From positions 6,034,414 to 6,098,413 of the forward strand of contig OZ026835.1 in the NCBI GenBank assembly GCA_964023205.1: DNA of 64,000 bases, in the 5' to 3' direction. Within the stretch, counting starts at the first letter, position 1, and each line of letters starts with the position of its first letter. Origin of the DNA: Lutraria lutraria. Taxonomy: Eukaryota; Mollusca; Bivalvia; Venerida; Mactridae. The translations under genes were made by a program, and so were the position numbers. The notes below the pieces were generated by a model. The model ran no database searches and was not told where the DNA came from. It saw only the letters and a list, made by a program, of their open reading frames with translations. Shown here piece after piece: positions 48,571 through 60,170 of this stretch.

Positions 48571-50052
48571 TTGATTTGTGCGTAAATAAAATATTTCGTG
48601 GCTATTGACACGTTTGTTAAAAAACTTTGAGAAACTGTCAAATTAACCACGTGTATCATTATTCATGAATTATTTTATAGTTTAAAAATATAAATAACGG
48701 AGGATTAGACATGCCCGATTTTGCAACTTACATAAATGCATAAAAAAATAATTAAATGGATAAAAACTGCATGTGACGATGAATCGATGATACATGTAAT
48801 TCTAATTTAAAAGTTATACCTTATCTACTTTTAATTACGTATATCACAATAATTTCTAACGGACAAATGTTTTAAAAACTTTGCATACATATAAAGATTA
48901 ATCCTTTCCTACCACTATCTAATACATAGTTAAAGACGTCAATTAATACATAAGAGGCATATGTTTTGCCTAGCACCGAATATAAACTATTAACTAATCA
49001 GTATAGTTTATTCCTCCGCAGTAGCCATGCGAACTCATAATTGTAATATACGTCTTTAATTTAAATGTCCCCAAAATCCAGAAAGAAATGTACCAATTTT
49101 TATCGTGAAATTTTAGAACATTACATTGAATTATGCATTACAAACAATATTTAGAACCCATCAGTATTCTATGACATTAGAAAGCAAATCTTATGGTGTA
49201 ACATATTTAAGTGTTTATAAATATTCATACACGCGTGTATATATATTTATAACTCAAAAACGTTTAAAATGTTTCTGTCATCATAATTATGCTACGATCA
49301 TGCAAAGTTTAAAAAAATCATTGGCAATTACAGTACTTTTACAGTAACTGTTACAAAAGTGCAGAAGTTTTTAGCAAAACCATGTTGAGAGAATCGCGAT
49401 TTTAATAACAAGAGAATGGAATATTAAATTTGCAATACAGAGTCTCCTACTGGATAGGAAAGAATTATGTGGACTAAATATTTCTGGTTTCACAATTTTC
49501 CATTTAGCATCGGAATGGAACTACATAAATACTGTATAAGCTGTTAAAATCATTACTGGTTCTATCACTGTTATTGAGGTTAAATAAGCAGTTATGGACC
49601 GGCCTGGAAAAATGCCTCCGAACTCCCACTGTGACATTGACTTTTGTGCTAGTACTGGTATGTGACACGTCGTCTCATTATGGGGAACACTTGTGCCAAG
49701 CAAGTAAAGTTGAAATTCTCAACATGGATGGCAGAGATATAAATCGGACAGGAGAGATATCTGTTGACCTTCGAACTCCCACTTTGACCTTTGGGCTAGG
49801 AATCTGGACATTGTACACGACACACCATCTCATTACGGGGAACATTTGTGTCGAGTCAAATTAATTCCCCACATGGTTGGCAGAGGTATGGATCGGAGAG
49901 ATAAAAATGTAAGGACGGAAAAGCGCATTTTTAGTCCCCGAAACTGATTTCTAACCAGTAGGGACTTACAACGTTTTGATTACATGGGAAATCTTTAATT
50001 GGACCAGTCCTAAACTTAAAGTCCCATAATCATATAAATTTATCGGTCATAA
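48571..50052. other. Upstream flank of A6, no gene
   Basis: Matches 42481-43647 up to about 49735, then continues with sequence also present at 30290-30620 (TCTGTTGACCTTCGAACTCC). No gene is supported. Confidence 0.5.
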
Positions 50053-50690
50053 TATACTACTCAAAATTTGATAAGGATCACTTTTTATTCTGTATGGCAT
50101 TATCGTCAATTTTGGATTACATACATAAAATATGATTTTTTGGTTATTTTCAAAGATACCTGCATATCATGAGTGCAATATGTAATCCATACATTGAATC
50201 ATTCGTACGTAACGAGCGTCGAAATGAGGACAGGGTCAAAATTAGACATGTCATGGGTATGTGTGGGGAATACAAATTTTGAGGAAAATGCTCAAAAGTG
50301 CTTTCTTTTGTTTTAATATCGAGATTGATGTCCTCGTGCGTCAAAACAGCCTGACATCGACTCCTCGTGCTTTTAATGAGCCGTAGAATCTTAAATTGTG
50401 GGACTCGAGCCCGTTCCTCCGGAGGTTCTTCTCTGAGCTACATCTGGTGGTTGTTGGCTTGACATGACGCCCAGATATCGCTCTCTGTAGCATATCCCAG
50501 ACGTGTTCGATGGGATTTAGGTAGGGAGATCGAGCGGGCCAGTCCATTCGAGCAGTAGTTTCCCTTTAATGGTACTGATTGGTGTCAGTGGCCCTATGAA
50601 CACGGGAATTATCGCCAATGAAAATGAACTCTGGACAAATAACACCAGCGTATGGACGGACATGAACTTCCAAGATATCATATGATTTTC
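50053..50690 (-). mobile_element. Tc1/mariner transposon relic
   Basis: On the minus strand the frame gives FIFIGDNSRVHRATDT (second catalytic Asp region, near 50620-50570) and then MDWPARSPYLNPIEHVWDML (50547-50488), the classic D34E region of Tc1-type transposases. The left end TACTACTCAAAATTTGATAAGG begins at a TA (about 50053) exactly where homology to the 30.6 kb sequence stops, so it is probably the terminal repeat. The N-terminal half and the other terminus are missing. Confidence 0.8.
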
Positions 50691-50986
50691 AGATTGTAAA
50701 CTGATGGACAGAATTTTAAGCGAGTTAACTCAAAAACGACCCCCGTTTCGTCCGCTTAAAATGCTTCCTGTATCACATGCTATGATGATACAAAGTTTTA
50801 AAACATTCTGTTCATTCTGCCTGTATGTCTATGTGAAAACTGCCAGAAATGTCATTAAACTGACGTTATTTCATATCTTGCGTTTCTCTTAATTTTGCAA
50901 GGGCATGCATACCTTATTGAATGACACAGTTATTTTCATTCACTCAGGAGAAGCTGACTACTGATAAACATGAGCACACCTTTGGT

Positions 50987-51277
50987 AGGATATAAACACG
51001 CAATCACCCAGACTTATATCAGATTCGCGTTCTACATGCATTAGAAACTATTGTGGAAGGAAAAAGTCGCCAAATGTCACTTCATCATAGTTACGCCGCT
51101 AGGCCGTCAACTTCACATTTTCAGCGGCCTGCCGGCCTGGAATATTATACACCCAATCACCCTGGCGGCGTTACTATGATGAAATGAAATTTTGCGACTT
51201 TTTCCTTCCAAAATAGTTTCGAATGCATGTAGAACGTGAATCTGATACATGTCTGGGTGATTGGGTGTTTATATCCT
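50987..51277. repeat. Long inverted repeat with two 113-bp arms
   Basis: 50987-51099 and 51165-51277 are inverted copies of equal length with about 90% identity by eye (ends AGGATATAAACAC and GTGTTTATATCCT; inner ends CGCCGC and GCGGCG). The 65-bp spacer and the flank up to 51340 carry GC-rich GGCCG(C/T)CAACTTCAC motifs. No open frame. Confidence 0.75.
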
Positions 51278-51340
51278 AGGCCGCCAGACCGCCAGGCCGC
51301 CAACTTCACGCCGCCAGGCCGCTAGGCCGCCAACTTCACA
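51278..51340. repeat. GC-rich CCGCCAGGC minisatellite
   Basis: CCGCCAGGCCGCCAACTTCAC and shorter variants are repeated in tandem beside the long inverted repeat; another unit lies in its spacer. This is the most GC-rich spot in the window. Confidence 0.6.
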
Positions 51341-52540
51341 AATATTGATTTAGTGATTCCCGAGTAATCTTAAGATGACTTAGTAACGAGTAAAATGAAC
51401 CTATTCTTTCATTGCAAAAAAAATCCTTAAAAATTGCCTGCATCGGGACATCCAACAGGGCCGTAAAGATTTCACCAACAAGAAACAGTATATTCTCAAT
51501 GTATTATTTACAAATATCCTCCTTGAACGATAACCTTAGTACTAAGTTTAGCTGCTTTGACCTTTTATTTTAAATTTACCCCCTATCCCCTGACCCCATA
51601 CACTCTTTTATTTTCTAAACCCTGAGCTCTCCTGAGTACAAATTATTGCTGTTTAGTTCTTTAAAATGAACTTTCTCATGTGAGCAACAACAAATACATT
51701 GTCTCCCCGCCCCCCCCCCACACACACACAGTATTACCCCCCCCCCCCCCCCCCCCCTCTATAGAAAATAGCGCAGGATATACATTGTATAAATTGTATG
51801 AAATGTATTGTTCTACGCCTTTAATAAATGGGTAACCTATGGCTACGGAAAAATAGATTCGTTGCAGCCCTGCTACATGCATCTGTACCTATTTCATCAT
51901 CTGAAAAAAATATAACGTTTAATACAGGCCTAGCGAAACGCCTATAGATCCTTGTTTTCAATAGTAAAGGTCTTTGATACAGATATACAAACTTTACATA
52001 TGATAATCACTTGTTTTTTTTACATATACTTAGATATAAAAGGAAAGAACTTAATATTGGTAAACTTAAACTGGTTTAATATGACTGGTTTTATAGGTGC
52101 CTATAGGGCTTCCATTTTACAGAGGCATTCATGTGTTTGAAATTTCATCTGAAGTAAATGTATTTCAAATGAACTTTTTTAGTACCGAAGCACGCAAGAG
52201 CATCTTGTTAGTACGAAATCCTTTGGAAATAGTGGTATTAGCCTAACGCCTATCATACAAGCTTAAAAATGAGGTTTCATTTACCGCTTAACTGTAAAAT
52301 GGTAAGTTCTGTTAACAATTCAAACTATTAAACTTGATAATGAATGGTAAAATCTATTTAGATGTTTCTTTCGGTGTATTCTCGTCATGTGATAGATGAG
52401 AGGGTAAACTGTTTTACATAAAGAGGACAGTCCTTGTGATACGTATAATATTTCTTTTGTGAAGAAGGTCACATCAATTCATTTTAATACGAAACACGCT
52501 TTGATGATCGTATACTATAAATATATCTATAACTATAAAC
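51341..52540. other. AT-rich stretch with homopolymer tracts
   Basis: A run of about 22 C and a (CA)n tract lie at 51706-51760. Otherwise no gene or repeat that I can name. Confidence 0.4.
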
Positions 52541-52559
52541 AAGCCAAATGTAGTGTTTT

Positions 52560-53580
52560 AAGTATACGTGCTGACGGTTTAATTCGGTCACAATTGTTCA
52601 TATCAATACGTGAGTGTTTCACATGAATAAATCTGTATGTCACCGCAGACAAACAAAATACGCAACCTATTTATCACCAACTCCATAACAAATCAGCACG
52701 TTACAAAAAATGACAAAAGGCAAGTAAAGTACAATGATAAATGTACACCATGAGCAAACGAAAGTACAACAAAATACTTATATCCACTCGGGGAGTTATC
52801 AATTTGCAGTGCCTATTATTTTCGTAGAAGATATTGTTTATTGATTTTCAGCATTAAATTTTTTATCAACATCTTTTCCAACATTATTCACCGCTCCCAT
52901 CACACCTCTTTAAATTGTTCCATCGTACGTTTTAACTAATCGGCATCTGTCAGAATAGTAAAATGTTTAAAACGATTTAGATAAACTGCATTGTGCATGA
53001 TGACAACAAAGAATACATTTGATGTGACAATACGATAAATGTATTCATAGTTATGATAACTGTATTATTAATCAGTTTGATTCAGGTACAGTAAAAACAT
53101 ACTGATGCCATTGTGTTTATAAAATTAAAACCGTGAATGGGTATACTTAAAGATCTGTGTAAAAATGAGTACACAGTTAACTAACAAATGTGCTGCTGGT
53201 GCTGTTGCCGGGTTGGGACAACATGCACCTCTTGCAAAAGCATGCGTGTCTTTAAGTAATGCTCCGTGTAAATAAATCCCTATTTATGCAAAATACTGTT
53301 AGAGATAACGGAAGCAAGGTCGAGTTTGTGTCGTCTAAAATTGCAAATTGTATAGAACGCTATAATGACTATATAAAATAATTGTACGAGGGTCCTGCAC
53401 GAGAAAGAATATGAAACCATTTATGGCCATCAGACAGTATCCTTTAAATGACAATTTCTAACGTTTGAATTAGACGACTCCCTCCCTCGTATCGACAGTG
53501 TGTTTAACTGAAAACTATTCTTATTATCCACTTGAGATACTATATATATACGTATAGTTATTGAGATATTTTATATACCA
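52560..53580 (-). pseudogene. Array copy A7: decayed 5' half
   Basis: On the minus strand 53580-53410 resembles the promoter and exon 1 of the array genes (TAATTCAAACG, CTTTAAATGA blocks), but the donor AAAG|GTAAAC has become AAACGTTAG. At about 52995-52880 a signal-exon relic starts CACAATGCAGTT and still matches ATTCTGACAGATGC, but has an in-frame stop after three codons. 52570-52600 matches intron 2 (TGACGGTTTA, CACAATTGTTC). No EF-hand or cysteine exon in the usual orientation follows. Confidence 0.6.
53165..53275 (+). CDS. Small ORF: Cys-containing Gly/Ala-rich peptide
   Basis: A 36-codon frame on the plus strand, ATG to TAA, more GC-rich than its surroundings. It reads KCAAGAVAGLGQHAPLAKAC then a final C-x7-C-K. 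A possible acceptor TACACAG precedes codon 5. The ending C-x7-C-K and the Gly/Ala/Leu-rich stretch recall the cysteine exon of the array genes, although the strand is opposite and there is no dibasic end. It lies within the relic copy A7. It may be an inverted, shortened exon, a different peptide gene exon, or chance. Confidence 0.3.
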   Translation: MSTQLTNKCAAGAVAGLGQHAPLAKACVSLSNAPCK

Positions 53581-54089
53581 CCTCCCCTAAAGTCCTCATC
53601 CCAAAAATAAAGGACAAAACACAACCTCCCTGGTGCACCATTTTGGACAGGTCTACAGCAATGCAGCAAGGAACGGGGTAAACTAATTTTTAGGGCTTTA
53701 ACTTAATATTTCAAATATTCACAAATAATTTCTGTTTTAGGTATCTGGCTTGGATGTCAGGTCAAATCAAGTTTCACCAATTTATAGATTTAAAAACTAA
53801 ACCATAATACCAAAAATAAACCCACTGTATAAAGTGCATTGCAAGTAATTCGAAACAAATATTACATTTGATTGGTCTTCTATAAACCAATATATCACGT
53901 GATTCACAATTATTTGAACAACGATAACTACTCTTTATATAGGAAAATATTATATGGCTATAAATGTATAAAGCAAGGAACCGTGCCTCAGATTTTTAAA
54001 AACGTCCTCCGTTCGTTAGATACTTGACTTTAAAGAAATTCCGCTCCCACAACCCCGTAATACTCTATAAGTAAAAAATGAAAACAAGT
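53581..54089. other. Stretch without recognisable feature
   Basis: No gene or repeat seen. Confidence 0.35.
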
Positions 54090-54720
54090 ATCGAAATTCT
54101 GATATTAACATTTCCGCTACAAAATACCGAAAACCGCTTTGAAATCTGTCATCAGCTGTGTCTTCCTGCAGTCATATTATGCACACGGCATGAACTGACG
54201 TCACGCACTCTATATATTTCAAGTTTACAAAAGCAAAATTCATAGCCAAATGAGTGTTTTTAGAAGAAAAATGTTTCGTTTCGTCGGTAATAATTATCTT
54301 AGGATAATATCTGCAATTGTTTGTTTTTTGCATGTATATTTTTATAACAAAAAGCTAATGGGACTTTAAAATGTCGAATCATTATCGTCACATGAAATCA
54401 ACGAATTTGACGCAACCCATTCAATTTTGATAGCCAATCAAAATCGCTTATGTTAACGGTTCAATAATTGAAACCACGCCCAGGTTTGTTGTCTAGTAAG
54501 AGATTTTTTTTGTCATTAATGAATTAATAGTATCATATCGTACGAATACAATGCGCATTACGTTAGAGATGTATAACGCTGATAAGGAAAAGTCGATAAA
54601 GGGGTGCAGTATTTATCGCAATAAAACATCACTTTGAGCGTTCGTTTAGAATATTTTGTTGCTTGGTATTAAAGTATGATATTTAATCTTTGTAAATAAC
54701 GTAAAATACGTTATTTTAGC
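54090..54720. repeat. Intron-5-type repeat interrupted by a foldback arm
   Basis: 54090-54150 and 54400-54720 match the repeat found in intron 5 of A3, A5 and A6 (GTTAGAGATGTATAACGC, GATAAAGGGGTGCAGT). Between them, 54158-54370 matches the terminal arm of the foldback element at 29.3-30.8 kb, ending AACAAAAAGCTAATGGGACT. Confidence 0.6.
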
Positions 54721-54862
54721 GATTTTTACCAAGTCAGATACCTTTATACGGACATGAGGCTATATAGAATAAACTGTAGAAAATTCATATGTAGAATTAT
54801 TCGATAATTTATAATTGTTAAGACTGAAATTTACTAAGGACATCATTAGATTTCTATTAACC

Positions 54863-55027
54863 ATGAAAGGTTCTTTCCAGGGCTTCCTTAAACGGGCTCA
54901 TTATCAGTTGTCAGACCAAAGTCAACAGTTTTACAAGTCGAATAGTTTTCGGCGGCCAGATGATTTACAGACCAGTAGATGTGTTTTTCTGCAGTTTTGG
55001 ATGCTGATGCTAGTCCAAATAATTCAG
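54863..55027 (+). CDS. Candidate first coding exon of an unrecognised gene
   Basis: ATG followed by 55 open codons (MKGSFQGFLKRAHYQL..., SFRRPDDLQTSRC, then a hydrophobic FLQFWMLMLVQIIQ) and a good donor CAG|GTACGT in phase 0. I do not recognise it and see no following exon with confidence in the window. It could be chance. Confidence 0.25.
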
Positions 55028-56174
55028 GTACGTATGTTAATACACGTGCATTACCTGAAATAATAATTATTGTACTCTACGGATGAATATAGAAACATTT
55101 AGACTTGACGATATCCATCTTCCGAGTTCAAATACAGGATCAAAATTATAGTGTCGGAAAAGTTATACTCTTTGGCTATGTAATCCCCGACGAAATCTGT
55201 TGGGAAAAAATGTATGTACACCGAAACATTGGTGCTTGCTAAAAATATATGGTGCGGAAACCACCAATCTTCTGCTCTGGTTGACGTACATTGCATATAA
55301 ATCCACCAATGCAAATGTCCACAACGGCAGTTAAATTCTGATTTAAACTTGCTTCCTTTATTATCGAAAATCGGGTATACTACCGGTTAATTTAACCTAA
55401 CCAACTCTACTTGAGACCTGTATATAACAGATTATGTACAGATATACAAGCTACAGCTTTTCATGAAAAATATCTCAAAAAGTATCCATACTTAAAAAAG
55501 ATGTGTTCTCAATTGCTTTGAAATACTGCATTAGTCTGGTTCTCGACATTCTTACAGAATGGTGCTATAAACTTTAAGACGAAAGCCAGACTGAAATATT
55601 AGCCAATCGGGTATTGATGCTAGGATACGTGCTCCCCATGTAAAATTCGCTTTATGCCTTCCAATATATCTGCTAAGCAATAGATCGAGTACTGTAATTA
55701 GCAATAAATCGCTGTTTAGTAGGGGCCTTGTGTAACTTAGAAATCCATTTGACGTAAAATAAATTGCGGTCTCGTTACTGTATTTGTCGCTAAGAGGGGT
55801 TTTAGGGATATTTGGAAAGGATAACCCTAAAAGAGGCATATATAATACGATGTAGAAAACTGAGTAGTTTGTCTACTATGAGCTGGTATGGAATTGCAGT
55901 TTGTAGAACGCAAAGGCCAAGGTAAATTTTCTGGACTCTCAAATACAAGTTGATTTTGTCTATGAATTCAGAATTTGTTCAATGCTTGTCAAGCATTTCC
56001 ACCTTGTAAAATGGGAAATTATTTAATTGAGAAGTCATTTGTTCGTCGTACATTCCTTGCGCATGTAATGAATGACATATCATGAACATATTATTTATTT
56101 GAACATATTATTTAAGTCTCATCCACATTTACAAATGTAATACATAATATATAAAAACAAATGAAACAGGTGAT
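55028..56174. other. Stretch without supported gene
   Basis: Two minus-strand open frames (55314-55099, 71 codons; 55839-55552, 95 codons) occur but have no recognisable domain, splice signals or repeat family. Confidence 0.35.
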
Positions 56175-56191
56175 TTCTGATTAGAATTATA

Positions 56192-59100
56192 GATAGATAG
56201 ATTATTTTATTTCCTCAAGATAAGGAGAGCATCATAACATATTTACAATAACATCAACAGAGAAAAAAGAATATACTATACATACATATATAACAGTTAT
56301 ACAACATAGATAAGTCAAGTGAATGACTAATCAAACGATTTGTAGCATCATACATAATAGTAACAAGTTTAATACATGATAGAATGCACACCAATCAAGA
56401 GTATATATCAGAGTGTCTTATAGTAAAATGACTGTGTAATGTGAACTAACTATTAGACACATATGTTGAACATTCTTAACGAAAAAATATGTTTCTAAAC
56501 ATATGGTAAAGTAGTCGCAAAAGAGTAAATTTTGAGTGCCTAGATTCTTTGTACATAATTGTCAGTAATCTGGACATCACGAGGTTGTGACATCCAGCGA
56601 GCATAACCCGTAATGTTTTCACTACCTATTACGTAGTCCCATATCCGTCGTCTAAGCATGAACATATTTGGACAAAAGTTAAATATGTGGTCAACACTGT
56701 TTTCACAAATACAAAAACAGGATGTGCACTGTTCCCTATATTGGCGAGATAATATTTTCCCAGACAAATTAACCAATACCTCACAAAGGGGGCGTAACTC
56801 TGGATGAAACTGTGTTACTGTCCACAATTCGCATTGACTATTCACCTTGGGAATGTATTCTACGCCTGTCGGGTTTTTCTGCACTAAATTATTTATCCGG
56901 CCAAGCTTCAATGGATTTGACACATGTCTGATAAGAATGGTTTTCCATGTGTGTTTAGAAGGAAATATTCCTGTAGCTATGTAGTTTTCAAGTACCGACA
57001 TGATGTCGTACTTTCGTAATAGAGTATATACGTCTGGAATGAGTCCTAGAACTTGGCCGTCGTTGTTCAAGTAGCGTGTCAGGCGATTAATAAACACTCG
57101 TTTAGCGAGATATTCACACGGCAATCTACAGAGTTGTCCAAAAAACACAAATTTTCTACAGTCTATCGAGGTCACTATTGCATCCATGTCCAATGAAGAT
57201 AAGCAAAAGTCAGTACTAATTTGTGTTTTCATTGACTGTATATTCTTTATACAGAAGCGATGGGCAATTTCTATTTTGTTCATGTCAGTTTGTGTATATG
57301 TATTCCATAACTCACACCCAAACAGAGCTTTGGGAATTACCGCAGATTTATATAAAGTTTTCAACGTTAGTGGGTTGAGTTCGGTTGGGTGAAATCCACT
57401 ATTAGTTATACTCAGGTAGGTTCCACGCAACTTAACACAAGCTTCATGTATTGACGCCTTTGTAGACATAAATCTGTTGCAGATGATGCCCAGGTGGGTA
57501 TAGTTTTCAACCTCACTGATAATCTGTGAACCGAGTTTCCAATCACGAAGGGTGTTTTTCTTGCGATCTTCATTAAAGACGATGACACCACATTTGTTAC
57601 CATTGTATTCAAAGCGCCAACGTTTTGAATAATTGTCACAGATTGAGAGCATATTGTCAAGTCCATTCTTTGAGAGAGATATCAAGATCATATCATCAGC
57701 TATGCACTGTTCGAAAGTTCATTAATGAGTCCATTTATAAATAAAAGGTATAGCATAGGCGAACATTTGCTGCCTTGTCTGGTGCCTTGTAGAATGGGAA
57801 ATGAATCCGACAGGAATCCGCGGTTCCGAACACAACTATATATGTTATGATATAAGTCTTTAAATGCCAGATATGAAATGACGTCCAAGTTTGTTTCCAA
57901 TAGTTTATATAGAAGTCCGTCATGCCATACACGGTCGAATGCTTGACGCCCGTCTAAAAAACAGACGTATAATTTGCTACACTGTTCTCGCGAAAAAAAC
58001 ACACTTTCTCTTAGGATAAACGAAGTCATTAAGGTGCCTAGTTGCTCCTGGAATCCGCCTTGTTGTGGATTTATTGTTTCTAAAAGTGTTTGCTTGCATC
58101 GATCAAGAAGAACCATTTCGAATAGTTTTAAAGTTGATGAGGTAAGCGAAATCGCACGATAGTTGTTAGGGTCATCTCGTCGTTTTTTCCCGCCTTTGTG
58201 TAACGTTATAATTACTCCTTTTTCCATTGAATCAGGTATAAATGCCGTTCTCAACATGTATGTGAAAATGTTTGCAACAATCGGGGAAATAACTTCATCT
58301 GCGTAAATGAGATGTTCATAAAACACTTTGTCGAGTCCACAAGCTTTGCCTTTAGGGCATGATTTTATTAACTTACACACAGTGTCTGGTAGTATCGTAG
58401 CATTTGGATCGGGTGTCATAGAACCGCTAACAGATGAAACATACTCCGACACTTCATCATGCCAATTGTCATCATACAATGGATTATCACATGGATTATA
58501 GAGATCTTTAAAATATAAGCCCCACTATTCGGTTAAATCTTGGTTATCGCGATAGACACAACCATTAAACTTAATTCCAGCTCCAGTCGATCTACTAGTT
58601 TATTTTTTTGCTGTTTTTTACAATTTTCCAGAAGTGATTTTTATTCACTTCAGCCGTTCGGTCAATTTCTTGGTTAAGTTTAACGGTGTATTGTTGAATA
58701 CATTGTCTCTGTAATCGCCTAAAGGCACACTTAGCAGATTTATACTGTTTGTAAGAGTCGACACTCGGGTCTGCCGGTCTACCTTCAGCGCACCACACAC
58801 TCCTCACCTGAGTCATATGTTTATGTGCCTTTGTGAGGTCTTTGTAAGGTTTCAAGTAAGATTTAAATTTCGATACTGGTAGACATGTAGACGCATTAAG
58901 CACTGAATTCACTAATGTGTCATATGCACAATCAAAACCACGTTCATCAAATGAACAATTATCTAATGACATCAGATTAAGGTCGTCTTTCAGTAACGAC
59001 TGGTAGCGTATCACGTCGTCATCATGTAAACGTCTCCATTTTATATTCCGTTCGTTTAACACTTGTTGTAATCGAACCACATTATCATCATCTAAGGTTG

Positions 59101-60153
59101 GAATACACAGAGAAGTTACAATAGGTCTATGTCGGGACACGTTAAGACAATGATCATCAACAATCTCACAATGGTTTACATAATACAAACATTCAACAGG
59201 TAAACATATATGGTCTATCAATGAGAAACAACAATTGTCATATGATACATAAGAATAAGCAGCACCTTTACACATGTCTAGTTTGTTAGTAGCAATCATA
59301 TTCGTATGCAACAAAAACTCATAAAACATTTGCTCCCTAGTATTGGCGGAGCTTGCTTTTAGATTCACATTGAAATCCCCCATAAACACTGGTACGCCAG
59401 AGTCCTTGTACATATACCATAAATTGTATAGTTTATCAATATATTATTTGAATGTGTCTATAGAATAGTTTGTGCACGGTAGGTACACTTGAAATATGAA
59501 GAAATATAAATTTGGCTTCACTTGAATTTGTACACCAATTATATGATCGTCCTCAATAGGCAGTGGTGTGAGAACATTGTCCAGTTTTTTATTCCACAGT
59601 ATCGCTACACCACCTTTACCGACTTTACGGTTACTAGGTACATTTAAGCCGAAATCGGCCACAGCATGACAATTATAATTGTTATTAAGTGAAGATAGGA
59701 AATACAGGCTATGCTGAAACAACCAATGTTCTGACAATCCCAATAAATCAACATTATACATAGATAAAATATCACAAACATATGCCGCCGATGACATAAT
59801 ACCGGTGGCATTCCATGTAGCCAAGTTCATTCCAAAATAAGCACCATCCATTTTAGTCATTATCTAAGTTTAGGGTGCTGTTTTTGTTGTAGTGTACAAA
59901 TGAGGCACTACTGTCGTTCGAGGCTCTGTACGAGCTTGTTAGGTGGTGTCGTTGTTCATGTCTATCATGGTTCACAGATGTGTTGTTACCACGATGACGC
60001 TATTCAGCTCGCGATAACCACGGTGAACATGTGATACCCCTCGGCCAAAATCCTGGATCGAGCACTAAATCAGCGTTTTCATTGGCTTCAATATTAAGTC
60101 GGACGACTACTTTGTTGCGTGACCTGTGCATCGGGAATTTACGAATGTGGTCA
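56192..60153 (-). mobile_element. Nearly complete LINE with 17-bp target duplication
   Basis: The element is bounded by the identical 17-mer TTCTGATTAGAATTATA at 56175-56191 and 60154-60170. Read on the minus strand it starts inside the end of ORF1 (about 60150-60000, LDPGFWPRGITCSPWLSRAE then stop). ORF2 follows: endonuclease N-terminus 59860-59444 (NLATWNATGI, GLSEHW), endonuclease continued 59413-58595 (FMGDFNVNL, SRHRPI), reverse transcriptase 58479-57700 (NNYRAISLTSSTLKLFE, FLDGRQAFDRVWHDGL, LQGTRQGSKCSP) and 57691-56540 (ADDMILIS, CSGCELW-like, terminal C-x2-C...H...C). Frames are broken at about 59430, 58500-58590 and 57700. The tail is (TATC)n-like. Young but inactive. Confidence 0.9.
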
Positions 60154-60170
60154 TTCTGATTAGAATTATA

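Larger units (their letters stand above)
34949..49735. repeat. Recent tandem duplication carrying A5 and A6
   Basis: 34949-43647 and 43648-49735 are the two copies (about 6.1 kb each once the LINE in A5 is removed). The junction is visible at about 43645, where GGATGGCAGA of the upstream end is joined to TTCAAGACGG of the downstream end. The 3' parts (for example 35041-35700 against 43741-44400) look identical by eye; small differences appear around exons 4-5 and intron 4. Confidence 0.85.

Noticed and set aside
55099..55314. 71-codon minus-strand ORF with several Trp and Phe
   Set aside because: Looks somewhat protein-like, but has no splice signals, domain or repeat support; left as unexplained.
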